Position numbers and translations under genes: made by a program. Below the pieces are notes generated by a model. That model had not been told where the DNA came from. It was given only the letters and a program-made list of their open reading frames with translations, and made no database searches. A stretch of DNA of 64,000 nucleotides from Luscinia megarhynchos. Lineage: Eukaryota; Chordata; Aves; Passeriformes; Turdidae. The stretch covers positions 40,475,735 to 40,539,734 of the forward strand of contig CM067592.1 of assembly GCA_034336665.1 (NCBI GenBank). Direction: 5' to 3'. Below are positions 1 through 12,734 of the stretch, piece by piece. The stretch's first letter is position 1; every line of letters starts with the position of its first letter.

Positions 1-1278
1 CTTTTATGTGATTGGAAGCCAGGTTATGATTGCTGACAGGTACCTGAGTACATAAGTGGGCACTTCCAAGAAGAACTTAGCAGGAGGTGGCTCGGAGGGA
101 AAAAAACCACAGATGCTGGGTTCCAGTAAGTCTTGGTTTTAAAGGGTCGCATTCACTGTAATGGTATTTAACAAGCGTGATTAAAGCCCACACACAGAAC
201 ATTCTTTTACAATGCAGCATCCCACTGGGTAGAGGATGCTCTGCAAAGTAGTGCATTTGTACTTTTGTAGCTTGGTGACACTGCATGGGAACAGAGGAGT
301 TGGAAAAATTCTCACTGGCCCTAAAGTTCAGTTCCTCTGCCACAGCTTAACACGTGACCCTCTCCTGAGATTGATCTGGCTTCTTCTGTAAAATTATCAC
401 TGCTTTGTTTGCTGTGCCTCAGGCTGTGATTTCTTTCTGTTGTGCTTTAGTACCAGCTTCTTTGGAGTTCTCAACTTTGAATTTTATTGCATGATACTTT
501 GAACTCTTCTTTTTCTTTATCCCTACTTGTTTCTTCTTTTCATTTAAAATACCGGGTGTTTATCTTTGTCAGAAAAAGAATTGGTCAGGCATGCGAAGCA
601 GGCTGCCCAGAGTTGTGGTGGAATCATGGTCCCCAAAGTTTTAATAATTTTTGATGCAGATGTGGTGCTTAGGCACACAGTGTAGCGGTAAAACTGGCGG
701 TGCCTCTCAGTTAATGGCTGGACCTGTTGATCTAAAAGAGGTCTTTTCCCAGTCTTAACTATTCTACTATTCTATGTCTGTGGCAGCACAGCAGTGATCG
801 GCTGTGGCATCTTTTCTACCTCCTGATAGCTCTTGCCTGCAATGATACTCCCTACTACATGAAATGTTGTTTAGAGTGTTTTACCTTGTACTGGCTTTAT
901 TAAGCAAAGGCAATGAAAGAGAGAGATTTGGTGACTAGGGACTTAAAGAATAGTAACATTGGCGGTCACCTGTCTCTTGGTTTCCACCTTTTCTGGTAGA
1001 GGAATGTAAATTGTGGTTCTCCCCTCATGCATGCTCTGTAGGTTAGGAGTTAGGAGTAAAGGGAATGTCTCACCTTCCTAGTGCTCTATGGGCTAGCATA
1101 GCCAGTAACCACCTACCTGGGAATTAGAAGGGGAAGGAAGGTAGAGGCTGAGGGAGATGCCTCACTGCCCTCACAGTGGGAAGAATTTCACTCCCTGTAT
1201 ATAATCTGAGCCTCTTCTTTCAGGCGACATGCCCAGTCCCAGTCTCTCAGCAGTTCTCCCATGGCCCTGCGTTAGGGT
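1..1278. other. Gene-free sequence before minisatellite, copy 1
   Basis: This is ordinary AT-leaning unique sequence that matches 11468-12734 block by block. A minus-strand frame at 77-343 (88 codons) is not preserved at the same length in the second copy, so I do not call it a gene. No simple repeat, RNA gene or mobile element is recognised. Confidence 0.6.
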
Positions 1279-2315
1279 CAGGCCTCCATGGGGAACTCCC
1301 CCTCAGCCTCTGGCTCACCACTCCTTCCCAGGTGGGGGCAGGCTTCCCATGGGACTCACGCCTCAGCCTTCTCCTCTCAGCTGCTGCTGCTGCTCTGAGG
1401 CCCAGCAGGCCTCCCATGGGGCTCACCACCCCTCTCCAGGCTCATGACCACCTCAGCCCTCTCCTCAGGTGCCATAGAATCCCCCTCCCCTCCCAGGTGC
1501 CATGGGCTCCCCTTACCCCTCACTCAGGTGCCATGGGCTCCCCTCAGCCCTCCCCTCTCGGGTTTCCATGGGGCTCCCCCTCACCCACCCTCCTCAGGGT
1601 CCATGGGCTCCCCTCAGCCCTCTCCTCGTCCATGGGCTCCCCTCAGCCCTCCTCCTCCCAGGTGCCATGAGCCCTCAGCCCCTCTCCGGTGCTGGCGGGA
1701 GCCCCGCCACCCCCCTCCCTCTCAGGTGCCATGGGCTCCCCACCCCTCTCCTCAGGTTGCCATGGAGGCTCCCTCCAGCCCTCCTCCCAGGCTGTGAGAC
1801 CCCCTCGGCCCTCTCCTCAGGCTGCTTGAACCCCCCCCCCTTGCCTCTCCTCAGGCCACTGGGCTCCCCTCAGCCCTCCCTCAGGTGCCATGGGCTCCCC
1901 TCACCCTCCATGGTGCGTGCCTCGGCCTCCCCTCAGGCGCCATGGGCTCCCCCTCAGCCCTCATGAGCCAGGCTCCCTCATTTTCTATAGGGCGCCTGGG
2001 CTCCCCTCAGCCCCTCCCTCGTTTCCATGGGCTCCCCTCAGCCCTCCTCAGGTGCCATGGTCTCTGCCTCAGCCTCCTCGGGCTCATGGACTCCCCCTCG
2101 GCCCTCCTCAGGCCACCATGGGCTCCCATATTCTCTCCAGGCTCATGGTCTCATTATCTCCATCAGACATGAACCTCGGCCTCTCAGGAGCCAGACTACA
2201 TGCACTTCCTCAGGGTTGTGAACCACATAAACCTCCTCAGTTTTGGAAACCTCATTGCTCCTCAGGACAGAATCTTGCTCAGCCTCTCTCAGGGCCACCA
2301 TGGGCTCCACCTCAA
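1279..2315. repeat. CCATGG minisatellite, copy 1
   Basis: This is a tandem array whose units centre on TGCCATGGGCTCCCCTCAG, CTCCATGG and CCACCATGGG, separated by C/T-rich spacer ending CCTCAG. The unit is near 33 bp but is irregular here, with many length changes. The last 200 bases, from about 2110, decay into less regular CCTCAG-spaced sequence. It corresponds to 12735-13890 in the second copy, which is cleaner. All three plus frames stay open for long stretches because the unit lacks stop codons. I read the frames as by-products of the repeat. Confidence 0.9.
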
Positions 2316-3924
2316 AACCTCTTCACAGACATGGTTATCTCCATGGCAGTGGCCACAGAGCATGACTGAGGACTGTTTGCATTTGGAGTGATTTCTCATG
2401 TTTGGTGTGGACTGGGCTGTTGTGGGATTACTCAGGTGGGGAGTTCTTCAATCTCTAGGCATCAGTGAAACCTCATGGTGAGTTGGATGCAAAACAGGCT
2501 CAGTGTCAGCCTAATGCATACCGGATCGCAGTGTTCATCATCTTGTGTTTGAGTTGGTTTTGGTGATTCTCTGAGCTATTCTGACCCTATTACCAGCAGT
2601 CCTTCATTCATGAAACTCATTACTATTCTTAGTGTGCTTGATTTTTTAGGTTCTGATTTCCATTCTAAGGCTTAAGCATGGTGACTCTGGACTGTCAAAT
2701 ATTTATGTTACTTGGCAGAGATCGTTGGGCATTAGGACTGTCCTAAAGTGTACTATGTCATAGGCTCCATTGTGTTGTTTCCATCCACCACTGTGTGACT
2801 GTTCAGGTGAAACAAATTACAAACAAAGGCAATTATGAGACTTTATAAATACTAGATAGTAGAACATAGGTTCATTCATTCAATGCACTTTGGTGCTGAG
2901 GATTGAAAAAGTCCAGAATAACAAATAGATGTTCATTTGGGAACTGCCTGCAGTTAAGCTTCATTTTTGGTGTGGGAGGTTTTAAATATTTTTTCTCAGA
3001 GGTCAGAGGTGGGTTGGGGCTGTGAAAACAACTACTCCTGGAGCTAGTGAGAGGCAATGACCATGTTTCCTTCAGATGAGGCTGGACAGGGTTTACCCAG
3101 ACTGGAAATTATAAGGCAGAACGTTCCTTCTCTTGTCTGAGTTCTTTGTATATAGTCACACTTCCACAAATAGGACTTTGTTTCTTTGTTGGTGTGGGTA
3201 GGGAACAATTTAATCCAGCCCAAGGCTAGATTTAGAGCAAAATGTGGAGGCTTTTGAGGGCAGATAGGCTGTGTGATATTTGTAGAATATGGTCTCCATG
3301 TTAGGAACACTGAATTCTAGCTGAGAGCACATTTAGAGACTCAATTACAGGCCTCAAATGCTTTAACTGATTATTCTCTGAATCTGTTACATAGAGGGAC
3401 ATGCCCATCATACAGACTTCATGATAAAGGACTGCAAGAGGTAAAACAGGTTTCTCATAAGAGCTCAAGGAAAACTCAAAGTGAGAATCAAAAGAAAAAT
3501 CAGGTTGTGGAATACAGAATACAATGAGATTTGTGGCTCCACCAACTGCATATTCCAGTATTCTAATTACTGGGTTGATCAGGTGCCTTGGAAAAAAGGG
3601 TTTGTTGAGAGGACAGAAATTTTCAGTGTTTGTTGAAAAACCAATCTTGGATTCTTGATTAGTCCTTTACATTGTAACATGGGCATTCTGGAACAGTTCA
3701 ATTGTTCATTCTTAATCTGTGCATGATCCTCAGTGCAACACCAATATTTATACTTCTGTCTTGGTAGCAATTTAGTACAGCAAAATCCTTGCCCTCATAT
3801 GTCTTTCCTTACGTGATACAATTCAAAGGGTTGAACAGCTTTCAAGTAAAATCATGTTTTCAATAGAAAGAATGGATTAATGTCGGAGACTCCAGGAACC
3901 AGTTTCATGAGCTGTGAATCCTAT
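2316..3924. other. Gene-free sequence, copy 1
   Basis: Matches the second copy at about 13891-15960 with many indels and is noticeably shorter than it. Minus-strand frames at 2872-3057, 3044-3310 and 3579-3770 are not matched by comparable frames in the second copy, which argues against coding. Nothing else is recognised. Confidence 0.6.
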
Positions 3925-4565
3925 AGTTGGCACCAAACTGCATTTGCGAGCGAACGCTGGCTGGCAGCTCATCGCAGAAAGTCTGTCAGTGTAAAATCAG
4001 GTTGTGGCCAATGAACCAGTTCATGGCTACATTGATCCGTTCACGATCGCCGCCACTGCGAAGGGAGATTTCCATTGTTGCTGGCGCAGAGCATGGTTTT
4101 CTGGGATGCAGTTGGCGGTGCCATGAAGGCAAGGGGAAGTGCAAAAGTCAAAGATGAACATGCTATGCTCACCACCGGCGTTCAACATGTACCTCTCTCC
4201 CTCAAGCGCGGTGCCTTCCATTTCATCTCAATAATCAGCCTCTTCCTCGTCGGGGGCTGACGTTGACCGGCTTTCCACCGGTGTGCTCACAACCATTAAA
4301 CGGGCAGACTGGGTGGTAAACAGAGATTCAACGAGAATGGCAGCCCTCAAACCAACTTTCTTGGCGGACACAGCAATCGACAATCCCTGGCTGGCGGGCG
4401 GGGATGGCAGGTTCTAGCCGACCGGCACAGGGGCCAGGGCCTGGTCAAGACACAGTTGGATAGAGGGCTGATGCGGTCTTGGGGATGTCGGATGGCCATG
4501 TGAGAAAGGCAAATGGCCGGAAACTGGTTAACGATTCGAACTAAGCTTTGCCTCTTTACGGTATA
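3925..4565. other. CpG-rich anomalous patch in copy 1
   Basis: By hand count this patch holds roughly 35 CpG dinucleotides, in words such as CACGATCGCCGCCACTGCG, CACCGGCG and CAAGCGCGGTG. The aligned part of the second copy (about 15985-16735) has only a handful. Shared anchors remain between the odd words, for example GTCAGTGTAAAATCAGGTTGTG near 3985 against 15994, AAGATGAACATG near 4150 against 16203, and GTGTGCTCACAACCATTAAA near 4281 against 16354. It is therefore not an inserted foreign segment. I infer unreliable consensus bases in a poorly covered region. Two short frames inside (3927-4157 and 4075-4260) should not be trusted. Confidence 0.7.
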
Positions 4566-7500
4566 AATTTTCTGGCCATTATTATTTTCCTTACATTTGG
4601 TTCCTTACCTCAGTGGTTCCACTACTGCGTATGAATCTACGAATGGAGTTCCTATTCTTCGAGTAATTTGCATTTTATGTTTCTAGAAAGGAGATTGGGG
4701 GGTTGTTGGGGATTTGGTATGTAAAAACAGTTCACTTTCCTGTTGTTCGTTATGTTTTGTATTATTTAGTGCGATTATTATAATTGAGAACAATTTTGAA
4801 AGAACCATGAATATACTTTGTATATGTTTTGCTAATTACCAAAATAGAAATAAAACGCCATGGAATTAAATTCAAAATTCTTTTAGAAATTATTTAATAT
4901 GTAGTTGGTCTTTAACACTATAGTTGTTTTTAATGGTTCAATATTTATAGTTCCAGTTTTAAGTCTGAAAAAATGACTCCATTGTTATATTTCTATTGAA
5001 AATGTTTACATAATTGCTGCTCAAAATGAGCACAATTCACATTAGCTATTCAAGAGAGAATAATTGTGTGCAATTCAATTTACCACCTAGAAATAAAGGT
5101 AGCCATATAGGGTGTAGCCGGGTGTTGTGACAGTTTTTTGAGACTTGCTTATACGCTTACAGATTTCCACTGCCATCCTGGTTTCCTACTGCTGAGACAA
5201 CTGGGCATGGGTTTGAGTGGAAGGTGCAGGGCGTTTGTTGACATGCCCCTAGTCTGACAGATGAATTGTGAACAAAGGGCATGCTGCGGCACCATACACT
5301 TGAAATAACAGCAAACAGCCTTTGTGATCCTCTGAAGTTTTACCCTACTCCCAGTTTCCTGGGTGCTTGCAATGTCTCCTGAGTGACATGCAGCTGTGGG
5401 AATCAAGGTGACATTTCCTTTCAGTGAATAGTGATATTCTAGGCACAAACAGAAGGAGTCCTGATGTTTTGTAATGCAGAACATTCATTAATCATGCAAA
5501 AATGATTCTGATGTTGTTTATTGATACTTAGAAAGGTGGCTTATGTTTCATGGCTGTTAGCTTATTTGCTTATTTTTTAAACACTGCACAGTTATTCTAC
5601 CTGCATTTAAAATTTTCTTTTGCTCTCATTTTCTGTAAGACTTTATCTCAACTCCCATGGATTCTTATTACTCTTTTACTAATTTCCTTTATGATCTGTC
5701 CTAAAGAATAAAATCTTGGTTTTTAATAATAATGTCTTTGTTCAGCTTCCCCATGCAGCAATTTAATATTATATCACAAAAACCCCAGGACAGTAGTGGA
5801 CACAAGTGAAAATGCTTTTTTTTCCCACTTTTTGTCTGCTTTTGCTAGAAGATGATTACTAGATTCAGCTTTGTTGATTTTATTTTGAAAGAGACTTGTG
5901 TGGTAGGTGGGAATTAATTTGGGAAATGCAACTAGTATAGTTTGAGAGCAGCAAAATTGCCTAATGCATCATTAATGTGAGTTTACAGAGAAACTCTGCT
6001 TCACAGAAAAGATGAACATTTCAGAGTAGCCATCAGGAATAAACAACTAGGAACCTTGATAAAATGACACTCTTAGAATTGTTGTTTGGGATTGAGGGTG
6101 TGGGGGCTGACCAGGCTGTCGTGTTTGGGAACAAAGTGACATTTTACTTCTCTTGAGGATTTTCATCAATGAATCATTTCTAAAGGGCAGTGGCTGCAGG
6201 TAAAATTAAGAAAAACCAATAATGCATAATACAAGAAACAGCAGTAATGGGACAAAACACCCTAAGAGAGAAGAAAATTATAACTCTCAATAATATACCA
6301 TCATTTGAACCTTTCTGCTAGGAGCTGCTTTCTGAGCAGGTGACTGCCAGAACCAGCCTTGGTCGCCTAGAAGTGGGGTGAAGCATGTAGCGAGTATTAT
6401 GACTGAAAGAATGAGACCTCGAACCAGGAAAACGGGCGACAACTGGACACCGCGGGGTTTGGAATCTACAAACATCTCATTAGTCTGTTTTAAGCAGCAC
6501 AGCAATTAACAGGCATTGGTAATACATGTGTGGCTGGCAAGCTCCTGCCTCGGTCGCTGTGGAGATGTGACTCATCCTAGCATTTGACTACCAGGCAAAA
6601 GAATTCTGTGCTTACATCCATGTAAGTATTAGCCTAATTGGCATCTGGTTCCCATCACTAGAAGAGTGAGGCTCCCACTCAGCTGCTTATCCAGCCAAGA
6701 TACTGTAGAAACAAGGAACAAAAAGATGGAGCGGGGCTGGGGCCACACACTGGCCTGGCAGTACTATTGCCACTGATGTTTAGGGCACAAAAGGATAGGG
6801 AATGCTTTTGTGAAGCCGGGATGAGCATTTGAATGCACCTTAAAGCTAATCTAGTTTGAGGGAAAGCAAGATTAGCAGCAGGGCATGTCTTTAACTAGAA
6901 ACAAGAAAGCTCAAAACCCAGCCTTGCAGCTCGCAGTTGGGCATGCAGCAGCTATGTCAAAACACAATTTCTTGATCAGCTCAGAGTTATGCCCATCTGT
7001 TTGGAATATAGGTGGCATTAACCAACTTTCAAACTGGTTTGAATGCCGCCCAAACATGTTGTGCTCCTCCTGCAGGGGCAAACACCAGGCCAAGAGGTGC
7101 CACATGGGCAGCAGGATAGTTCTGCATGGGACATCTGTTCTCAAGGGTTCTTTGGGTCTAATGTAGGGCTCTGATGTTCACATTTTACCTGGCCACTGCA
7201 TCAGGGAGAGGAAGTTTGCACATGTGTCTGGCTGCCAACAAAGTAGTTGTTTTAAGAGCATCTCCAATTGTGCCAGAATACAGCCCATAGGCAAATACTG
7301 TGCAGTCCTTGCAATTGAGAGAGCTGTAGTTCTGAACAAATAGATCTAGGGGCGCTGCGGCTGGGAAATCCACAAAATTCTTCTGTGACTGGTGTGAAAT
7401 TCCACATAAGCCTGACAAATGTTATTGCCTACCACAGAGCAAAATGGAAAATAAATATATGTGAGTCTTGGGGGTGAAAAGTACTATGTATTGCTAGAAG

Positions 7501-8863
7501 CGTGTCAATGTTGCTCTGCTTGTGAGATTGATTGTTGTGTGCTAGCAGAGGGATTACAGATGGGTCACGATACCCTTACAGCCCAGGTTTACGAGTGGAG
7601 CTGACTGGATGCTAGCATCACCACATATCCCAACCGCCTGTCGCGTCATTCTAAACTGAGTGTGACATGTAGGAAATGTGAGGCCTTGTGACAATACACC
7701 ACTAAGTTTTCCTGCAGTAGTGTATGAAAGCTCAGATGTAAGCTTGCTTAGCTAGTGGCAATTTCAACTGCCTTTTCTACTTCTCCTGCTAGCTAATTTG
7801 CTGGACGTTTCTTGGCTTCTTATTTATCACCTTATAGCTGAGATGTGTATTAGTCTAAAAGAAAGTAGATAATATATTCAAGCCCTTACTCTAGATAATA
7901 TAAACCCAATTATCATGGGTAGCTAGCTACTATTTTTCTAATAATAATTCTTCAAGCGTTTATATGTTTTTCAAGAAAAAACAGATGTGTTTTTATTGCT
8001 TTGACTAAGAAACACAATGCATTTTATTGTTTATATTTATGTGTATTTGGCGCTGGAGCCATCAGCTTCCTAAGATTGCATGTGGTTCCCAAGAAAAGAA
8101 ATAAAATACAAGAACTTTTTTGCTCCTTGACATTTGAAGATTTTGAGATTCAACATACGTTGAAAATGTAGACCTAATTTGCAGGAACTTGTTTATTAAA
8201 ATTGTAGTCCTGATGTTGAACTGTTTCATGTCACTCACTGGCTTGCAGTCAATAGGAAGAAAACTTAAAAGAGCAAAAGTAAAGAGAGACGAGGTACAAA
8301 ACTAATGAAGGGACATTGCATTTGGTTTCTCCGTTGTGGCAGAGCTAGGCAAGCAGAAAGCACCAAAATTGTTGGCAAGGCAATTGCATGTAGGGCTTAA
8401 ATGGCATGTAGAACGGTGGAATGGTACTATTGTGTTATACTGCTGGTTTTTGCTAGGAAAGCATATTTTAAAGACTATTAATTCTAAGGTTTAATTTTAT
8501 AGAAAAAGATCCCAAACTACTCAACACATAGGGGTGCAGTTTGGTTGCCGGGTTGTGTATGTTTTCCAGAGCAGATCCAGCTAACTTTTAGGGGGTGTAT
8601 TTCACCATTCTTCTTTACTTTGTAGCACCTCCCACTGATTTTTCACAAACAGAGTAATATTTTCAGTGTGAAACTTCCAGAGAAGTCAGGATGGATATCT
8701 CTCTTAAACAATATCTCTCTTCTGAGTCTGCCCACCACAGTGATAACTACATAGACTGCAGCATATGTGATTGTAGAATTTTGTGTCACTAAACATCAGA
8801 GTGAGATTCCCTGAGTGTGAATTCTGGTTTAAGACCTGTGTTTATTTGTACAAACCATGGCAG
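4566..8863. other. Gene-free sequence, copy 1 distal part
   Basis: Matches 16736-21147 closely, for example at 5741, 6885 and 8821. Minus frame 5149-5484 (111 codons) and plus frame 6885-7166 (93 codons) are both interrupted or shortened in the second copy by small indels. That is the behaviour of non-coding sequence or of sequence errors. No repeat family, RNA gene or exon is recognised. Confidence 0.6.
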
Positions 8864-8963
8864 NNNNNNNNNNNNNNNNNNNNNNNNNNNNNNNNNNNNN
8901 NNNNNNNNNNNNNNNNNNNNNNNNNNNNNNNNNNNNNNNNNNNNNNNNNNNNNNNNNNNNNNN
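8864..8963. other. Assembly gap (100 N)
   Basis: A run of exactly 100 N. This is the conventional filler for a gap of unknown size, so distances across it are not meaningful. Copy 1 of the duplication ends on its left edge, and unrelated sequence (a CR1 3' end) begins on its right edge. Translated frames spanning it are artefacts. Confidence 0.99.
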
Positions 8964-9228
8964 GCAAACATTATTTCAGTGGCACCCCGTGACAGGACTA
9001 GGGGAACTGGGGACAAATTAAAACATGTAGGGGAGGTTCCTCTCAAATATCAGGAAATATTTCTTTACCTGAGGGTGACCAAGCAGTGGCACAGGTTTCC
9101 CAGGAAAGCCGATGGAGATATTCAAAAGCTGTCTGAAAGTGATACACATGCTCTACATGAGCCTCCTTAAGCATGCAGAACATTTGACAAAGTGACCCCT
9201 GCAGTCCCTTCCAGCTTGAACCGCCAGT
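8964..9228 (+). mobile_element. CR1 LINE 3'-end fragment
   Basis: The order of motifs follows the 3' end of CR1 ORF2 and its UTR: CCCCGTGACAGGACTAGGGG, then a GAGGTTCCTCTCAAATATCAGG block, GAGGGTGACCAAGCAGTGGC, ACAGGTTTCCCAGGAAAG, GGAGATATTCAAAAGCTGTC and a CCCCTGCAGTCCCTTCCAGC-like end. The right end lacks the usual short tandem tail. The left side is cut by the gap, so the true length is unknown. No functional ORF remains. Confidence 0.85.
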
Positions 9229-11066
9229 CATGAAAGCTCATGGGCTTCCTCCAGCAACGATGGGTGCCTTCTACCCTCTGAAGGCCCTGTTGAGCTATAC
9301 TGAGATGCCCTGTTAGCACTGAGGTCTCCAGATCTTCCTCTGCATTGGTAAGGCTGCCTCATTGCCAGGCCCCCTTCTTGCTGGGGCACCAGGTTTCATC
9401 ACAGGACCCAAATAAGCCTGAGTTTAAAACAACTCCTGATCTTACTGCTTTTCAGCAGCCACAGCCTGCATGGACTCCAGTGGGCACAAATGCAAGGCAT
9501 GCAGGCTCCAGAGTTTGCTCCAGCAGCTCTGCATGGGGAGAGCAGGAGGTCTGGGCACTGAGCAGTGCTGGGCAGCACCTCAAGTCCTCCTCCATCGTCT
9601 GGCTCGCTGCATGGGGTGGCTTTTCACCGGGATCCAGTGACAGGCTACATAGGAATGGTGGTGCAATGCTGCATCAGAGGAAGCTCAAATTCTGATATTA
9701 GGTATCCTTGCTGCCTACACTCAGCGCCAAGTCTCCACTTAACCAGTTCATGCCTGCAGACTCCAAGCTAAGCATTTGGCGAGGTTTGGAGTGCTGGAAT
9801 GAGGCCATTAGTACTGACATTGAGTGAGGAGAATTGTTTGTAGCAGCTCTCCATGTCCAGTCCTCCCAGAGCTGCTGGAGGACTTTCTCCTCCCTGCCAG
9901 GTTCAAGCATCCGACACCCAGTCATGGCAGCAGAGGTTGGCTGGAAGGGAACAGCACTCTGGGAGGCTCTGAGGGTTTTCTTCCCGAACGACCTGGGCAT
10001 TTCCATCACACCTCTCCAGGTCATCTGATGGCTGTGGTGCCTCTTCCCCTTGCTAGTATGAGACCCTACTACTGCAGCAGCAGTGAGAGGGGGAGCCACC
10101 ATCACCAGCTCCTTGGAGTTGACAACTACTGCCCCCATCTTCCTGGACAGCTGGAAGGGAGGCCACTATGTGATGCATTGACTCCACCTGTTCTGCCACC
10201 TATGCATCCTGTGTGTGGGCACAGAACAAGTCTGTGTGCCACTTCTGCCACACAAGTTCCAGCAGTTTCCATGTCACTCTTTGTCAGGGCAAAGCATCTG
10301 GGTATCAAGGAAGCCGTCGAAAGGTGACTCTGCTGTAAAGGATGACAGCCTGGAGCCAGCCAGCGTTCAGGTAGGGCCAAAGCAAAGGCAGCAGTAGTAA
10401 TCCCAGTGCCCTGTCTGCCTGGGGAGATATCAGAAAGGCAGCCAATGTGGCCTATTATGTGAACAAATTCCTGCTTTTGCCTTTATCTGGTGATGTGGGC
10501 CAGAGGGAGGGGATGCCTGCAACCAGTCTTTGGGGGAAGCTGCCATACTCAGTGGGAGGGGTCAGGCTATTATAAGGAGTATGTAGTTGGCTTGTTTGCC
10601 CCTCCCTGCACAGCAGGATTGCCGCGGGAGAGTGGCCTGCAACTAGTCCCTACAGCTGCATCTACAACTCCTGCACAGGTGGCCCACTAAAAACCACTCT
10701 TCAGCTGACAAATGAGGCCTATGGGGACTGACAGCACACAGAGACAGTCACAGTGCACAGAGGTAAGCAGAGCTCCAGGGCCCTCCTCCCAACACTCTTC
10801 CAACAGGCTCCCACACTGGGCTCTTTTCTCTGGAGATAACCATGCTGGAGGAGAAGCACTGGGTCACACCTTTGTAAGGCTGCTTCAGATCCACAAAACA
10901 GCAGGGTGTTGTTGCAGCCCTCAGCATCCCCTCTACTGCCTCCAGTAAACACTGATCCAGAGTGTGTGTGTGTTTCACAAAGATGCTGATTCTTAAGAAA
11001 ACATCTGGCATACTTTTTATGGCAGTTATGGTCATGTCAGAAAACAGTGGTGGCATGACTTCCACT
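9229..11066. other. GC-richer unclassified block
   Basis: This block is richer in G and C than its surroundings. It has overlapping open frames on both strands: 9698-10138 minus (146 codons), 9824-10327 plus (167 codons), 9345-9695 plus (116 codons) and 10748-11065 minus (105 codons). I recognise no domain, signal peptide or repeat in any of them, and the strands conflict, as expected from stop-poor GC-rich DNA. A short TG run lies at 10962-10971. It could be a decayed mobile element, exons of a long non-coding RNA, or ordinary sequence. Confidence 0.45.
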
Positions 11067-11466
11067 GATTGTTCATGATCTATTTCTAGCTTTTAGGATT
11101 TTCCCTCCTCTCTATGGCGAATAGATTGCACTGCCTTTGCACTTTTATGTCCTTCAGATAGACAGTACAGTTGCTGTCAACACGTAAAACCCTGGCTGTC
11201 ACCTCATGCTGTAAATGCTCTTGGGTGTAGCATTTTCCTTCTTCACACTACGCCTAAAGTACCAAGCTTCCCCTACTTAAATTTCTCTCAGAATAACTGG
11301 GGAACTTGGATTGGTTTCAGTAATGTACTAGCTGGTACAAAATGTTATAATGTTAGCAGAAACAGTACAGGTCACTCACAAAAAGTGCTTGTTCTGGTTC
11401 TATTGCCATTTACTTTGCCCTCGTATATTGTAGCTTATCAGAAGCCCTTGATAATTGCAAAGTTTT
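11067..11466. other. Unique spacer before copy 2
   Basis: AT-leaning sequence with no repeat, RNA gene or convincing frame. It ends where similarity to window position 1 begins. Whether the duplication extends further left cannot be tested, because copy 1 starts at the window edge. Confidence 0.6.
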
Positions 11467-12734
11467 CTTTTATGTGATTGGAAGCCAGGTTATGATTGCT
11501 GACAGGTACCTGAGTATACAAGTGGGCACTTCCAAGAAGAACTTAGCAGAGGTGGCTCGAGGGAAAACCACAGATGCTGGGTTCCAGTAAGTCTTGGTTT
11601 TAAAGGGTCGATTCACTGTAATGGCGACAATTGCCGAGGGATTAAAGCCCACACACAGAACATTCTTTTACAATGCAGCATCCCACAAGTAGAGGATACC
11701 TTTGCAAATGTGCATTTGTACTTTTATTTTTTTTAGCTGGTGACACTGCATGGGAACAGAGGATTGGAAAAAATTCTCACTGGCCCTAAAGTTCAGTTCC
11801 TCTGCCACAGCTTAATGTGACCCTCTCCTGAATTGATCTGGCTTCTTCTGTAAAATTATCACTGCTTTTGTTTGCTGTGCCTCAGGCTGTGATTTCTGTT
11901 GTGCTTAGCCAGCTTCTTTGAGTTCTCAACTTTAATTTTATTGCATGATACTTTGAACTCTTCTTTTCTTTATCCCTACTTGTTTCTTCTTTTCATTTAA
12001 ATACTTGGTGTTTATCTTTGTCAGAAAAGGGTGGTCAGGCATGGAAGCAGGCTGCCCAGAGTTGTGGTGGAATCATGGTCCCCAAAGTTTTTAATAATTT
12101 TTTGATGCAGATGTGGTGCTTAGGTACACAGTGTAGCGGTAAAACTGGCAGTGCTCAGTTAATGGCTGGACCTGTTGATCTAAGAGGTCTTTCCCAGTCT
12201 TAACTATTCTACTATTCTATGTCTGTGTAGCACAGCAGTGATCCGCTGTGGCATCTTTTCTGCCTCACAAAGTAGCTCTTGCCTGCAATGATACTCCTGC
12301 TACATGAAATAATTTGTTTTATGATGTTTTACCTTGTACTGAAAACTTCCTTAAGCAAAGGCAATGAAGAGATTTGGTGACTAGGGACTTAAAGAATAGT
12401 AACATTGGCCTTGAATCACCTGTCTCTTGGTTTCCACCTTTTCTGGTAGAATGTAAATTGTGGTTCTCCCTCCTCATGCAGCCTGCTCTGTAGGTTAAAG
12501 TTAGGAGTAAGGGAATGTCTCACCTTCCTAGTGCTCTATGGGCTAGCATAGCCAGTAACCACCTACCTTCAAATTAGAAGGGGAAGGTAAACTGAGGAGA
12601 TGCCTCACTGCCCTCACAGTGAAGAATTTCCTCCCTGTATGTAATCTGAGCCCATCTTCTTTCAGCTTGACTGCTTTGACCCTTGCCCAGTCCCAGTCTC
12701 TCAGCAGTTCTCCCGCAGCTGCGTTCGGGTCCGG

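Larger units (their letters stand above)
1..8863 (+). repeat. Long direct duplication, copy 1 (gap-abutting)
   Basis: Collinear with 11467-21147 in the same orientation. Anchors are 1 with 11468, 5741 (TTCAGCTTCC) with 17952, and 8821 (ATTCTGGTTT) with 21106. The offset grows from about 11467 to 12285, so this copy is about 0.8 kb shorter over the same span. Differences are mainly scattered 1-6 base insertions and deletions, homopolymer changes and short replaced words, which is the error style of poorly polished long-read sequence. The copy starts at or before the window edge and stops at the N gap. I infer a false duplication at a contig end; a real tandem duplication is the alternative. 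No gene is recognised in it, and frames open here are broken in the other copy. Confidence 0.92.

Noticed and set aside
3927..4260. Possible horizontally acquired bacterial segment or CpG island
   Set aside because: The block aligns through shared anchors to ordinary AT-rich sequence in copy 2, and its frames are short. Consensus error is the simpler explanation.
5149..5484. 111-codon minus frame in copy 1
   Set aside because: The corresponding part of copy 2 (about 17330-17690) has the frame broken by indels, and no domain is recognised.
8783..9170. Frames running through the N gap
   Set aside because: They contain about 33 unknown residues and join unrelated sequence on either side of an unsized gap.
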